Positions 5,008 to 6,302 of a stretch of 6,302 bases of DNA are shown piece by piece. The notes under the pieces were generated by a model that was not told the origin of the DNA, searched no databases, and saw only the letters and a list, made by a program, of their open reading frames with translations. Both the position numbers and the translations under genes were made by a program. Positions within the stretch are counted from its first letter, which is position 1. Each line of letters starts with the position of its first letter. The DNA comes from Clostridia bacterium (GTDB taxonomy: Bacteria; Bacillota; Clostridia; RGIG8785), in the NCBI GenBank assembly GCA_017620795.1, contig JAGAUM010000175.1, positions 1-6,302 of the forward strand. The letters run 5' to 3'.

Positions 5008-6302
5008 ATGCGCTTAAAATGCATTGAAATGAACGGATTTAAATCCTTTGCGGAAAAGACTACTCTTTCCTTCGAGGACGGGACTACGGGCATCGTAGGC
5101 CCCAACGGTAGCGGAAAGAGTAATATATCCGATGCGGTGCGTTGGGTTTTTGGTGAACAAAGCGTCAAAACCCTGCGCGGTAACAAGATGGAAGACGTCA
5201 TCTTTGCCGGTACCGAGTCGAGAAAGCCCATGGGCATGGCAGAGGTTACTTTAACCCTGTCCAATGACGATTACCGCCTGCCCGTTGCTTATTCCGAGGT
5301 TGCCATCACCCGACGCCTGTACCGCTCGGGGGAGAGCGAGTATCTCTTAAATGGTACCGTCTGCCGTCTAAAGGATATTTACGAGCTGTTTTTAGATACG
5401 GGCTTGGGCCGTGACGGATACTCGGTCATCGGTCAGGGCAAGATTGACGAGCTCTTAAGCAGCAAGCCTGAAGACCGCCGTCAGGTCTTTGAAGATGCCG
5501 TGGGCATTATGAAATACCGCTATAAGAAACAGGAGTCGGAACGGAAGCTCGCCAAAGCTACCGACAACTTACTGCGTTTATCCGACCTGCTATACGAGCT
5601 GAACCAGCGTGAAGAACCCTTACGCGAACAATCGGAAGCCGCCAAGAAATACTTGGTCTTAAGAGACGAATTGCGGGTTTTGGACATCAGCGTCACTACC
5701 GAGTCGATGGACCGTCTGCGTGCCCAGTCCGAAACCTTGACCCAGCAGACCAACGCTTCCGCCACCGAGTTAGAGACCTTAAAAACCGAAATCGAAGCGC
5801 TGGATAAAGAAATGGAGCAGGTGGTTTTAGACACCCGCACCGGGAACGAATCTGCCGACCAGCTCCGTCAGCAAATCAAGCTGTTAGAAACCTTAAAGCA
5901 CCAGACCGAAAGCCAAGGCTCGGTCTTGACCGCCCAGATGGAAGGGCACCAGAAACAAATCGAAGAAGCAAAAGCCGATATGGTCACACTGGCACAGACG
6001 GCAACGCTCTTAAAAACCGAAGAAACCACCACCACCGCGGAGCTTGAACAGGCAAAATCCGCCCGTGACTTGGCAGAACAGGCGCGAAACGACGCCCGTG
6101 CCGAGCAGGCGCGTTGTGAGGCGCAGGAGGTAGAGGCAGAGTCCGCCCTTCGCCGTGCCCAAGCCGACCGTGAGGCAATGCTTCAGGAATCCACCACCCA
6201 AGCGGCAAGACTTCAGAGCTTGGAACTGCTCTTAAAGACCTTGGACGAACGGCAGAGCGGTTTAACCCGTGAACAGAGCGACCGTGACTCGGAGCGGAAC
6301 GC
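5008..6302 (+). CDS. smc: Chromosome segregation protein SMC, N-terminal part (runs off the window)
   Basis: About 431 codons are present with no stop, against about 1,180-1,200 residues for full-length SMC, so the hinge, second coiled-coil arm and C-terminal ATPase half (Walker B and signature) lie outside. SMC dimers with ScpA and ScpB extrude DNA loops to organise and separate chromosomes. The head begins MRLKCIEMNGFKSFAEKT. It contains Walker A GPNGSGKSN (31-39), SVKTLRGNKMEDVIFAGTE (52-70) with the conserved arginine before the glycine, and the Q-loop IGQGKIDELLSSKPEDRR (141-158). EDAVGIMKYRYKK (162-174) marks the exit into the coiled coil. From about residue 165 on the protein is a long Glu/Lys/Gln/Leu-rich coiled coil with few helix breakers. 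The gene has its own promoter and, unlike the common Bacillota arrangement, is not preceded by rnc. Confidence 0.95.
   Translation, partial: MRLKCIEMNGFKSFAEKTTLSFEDGTTGIVGPNGSGKSNISDAVRWVFGEQSVKTLRGNKMEDVIFAGTESRKPMGMAEVTLTLSNDDYRLPVAYSEVAITRRLYRSGESEYLLNGTVCRLKDIYELFLDTGLGRDGYSVIGQGKIDELLSSKPEDRRQVFEDAVGIMKYRYKKQESERKLAKATDNLLRLSDLLYELNQREEPLREQSEAAKKYLVLRDELRVLDISVTTESMDRLRAQSETLTQQTNASATELETLKTEIEALDKEMEQVVLDTRTGNESADQLRQQIKLLETLKHQTESQGSVLTAQMEGHQKQIEEAKADMVTLAQTATLLKTEETTTTAELEQAKSARDLAEQARNDARAEQARCEAQEVEAESALRRAQADREAMLQESTTQAARLQSLELLLKTLDERQSGLTREQSDRDSERN

Noticed and set aside
4959..5840. Minus-strand open frames at 4959-5264 and 5520-5840, and similar ones near 5984-6208
   Set aside because: They are antisense shadows of smc, whose plus-strand translation is continuous and strongly conserved.
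1..6302. CRISPR arrays, tRNA or rRNA genes, transposase genes
   Set aside because: No regularly spaced repeats, cloverleaf-like sequence, rRNA segments or transposase motifs were seen on either strand.

Overview
The window looks like a chromosomal segment of a Gram-positive bacterium of the Bacillota, most likely a Clostridia-type anaerobe. The reasons are Shine-Dalgarno sites of the AGGAGG type, near-consensus sigma-A promoters, a Mbl/MreB-type actin gene and an SMC gene. The genus cannot be named from the sequence.

Layout: (a) positions 2-46 hold the last codons of an unidentified gene, followed at once by an imperfect intrinsic terminator (48-77). (b) An AT-rich gap with a good extended -10 promoter (140-168) leads into a two-gene plus-strand unit. 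The first gene is a 936-residue single-chain restriction-modification enzyme of the MmeI family (type IIL/IIG). After 15 bases comes a 232-residue protein of unknown function that carries an R-x4-H signature reminiscent of HEPN ribonucleases. (c) A strong symmetric terminator (3735-3764) separates this unit from a convergent minus-strand mreB/mbl-type gene (3776-4828). (d) A 179-base divergent intergenic region carries two clear sigma-A promoters, one for mreB and one for smc. (e) smc starts at 5008 and runs off the right edge.

The mreB and smc part is housekeeping: cell-wall elongation and chromosome organisation. The first 3.7 kb reads as an accessory defence cassette. The enzyme has an intact-looking D-ExK nuclease motif, an adenine methyltransferase core (DPAAGSGNF and NPPF) and a C-terminal target recognition domain, so one polypeptide could both modify and cut. 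The HEPN-like gene appears to be co-transcribed and may be an accessory or back-up effector; that is inference.

Two sequence observations support acquisition. A roughly 37-base terminator-plus-ATGCTTG sequence occurs on both sides of the cassette (48-84 and 3736-3772). Codon choice also shifts inside the methyltransferase gene, just after the NPPF motif, towards AT-ending codons, and stays AT-rich through the HEPN-like gene.
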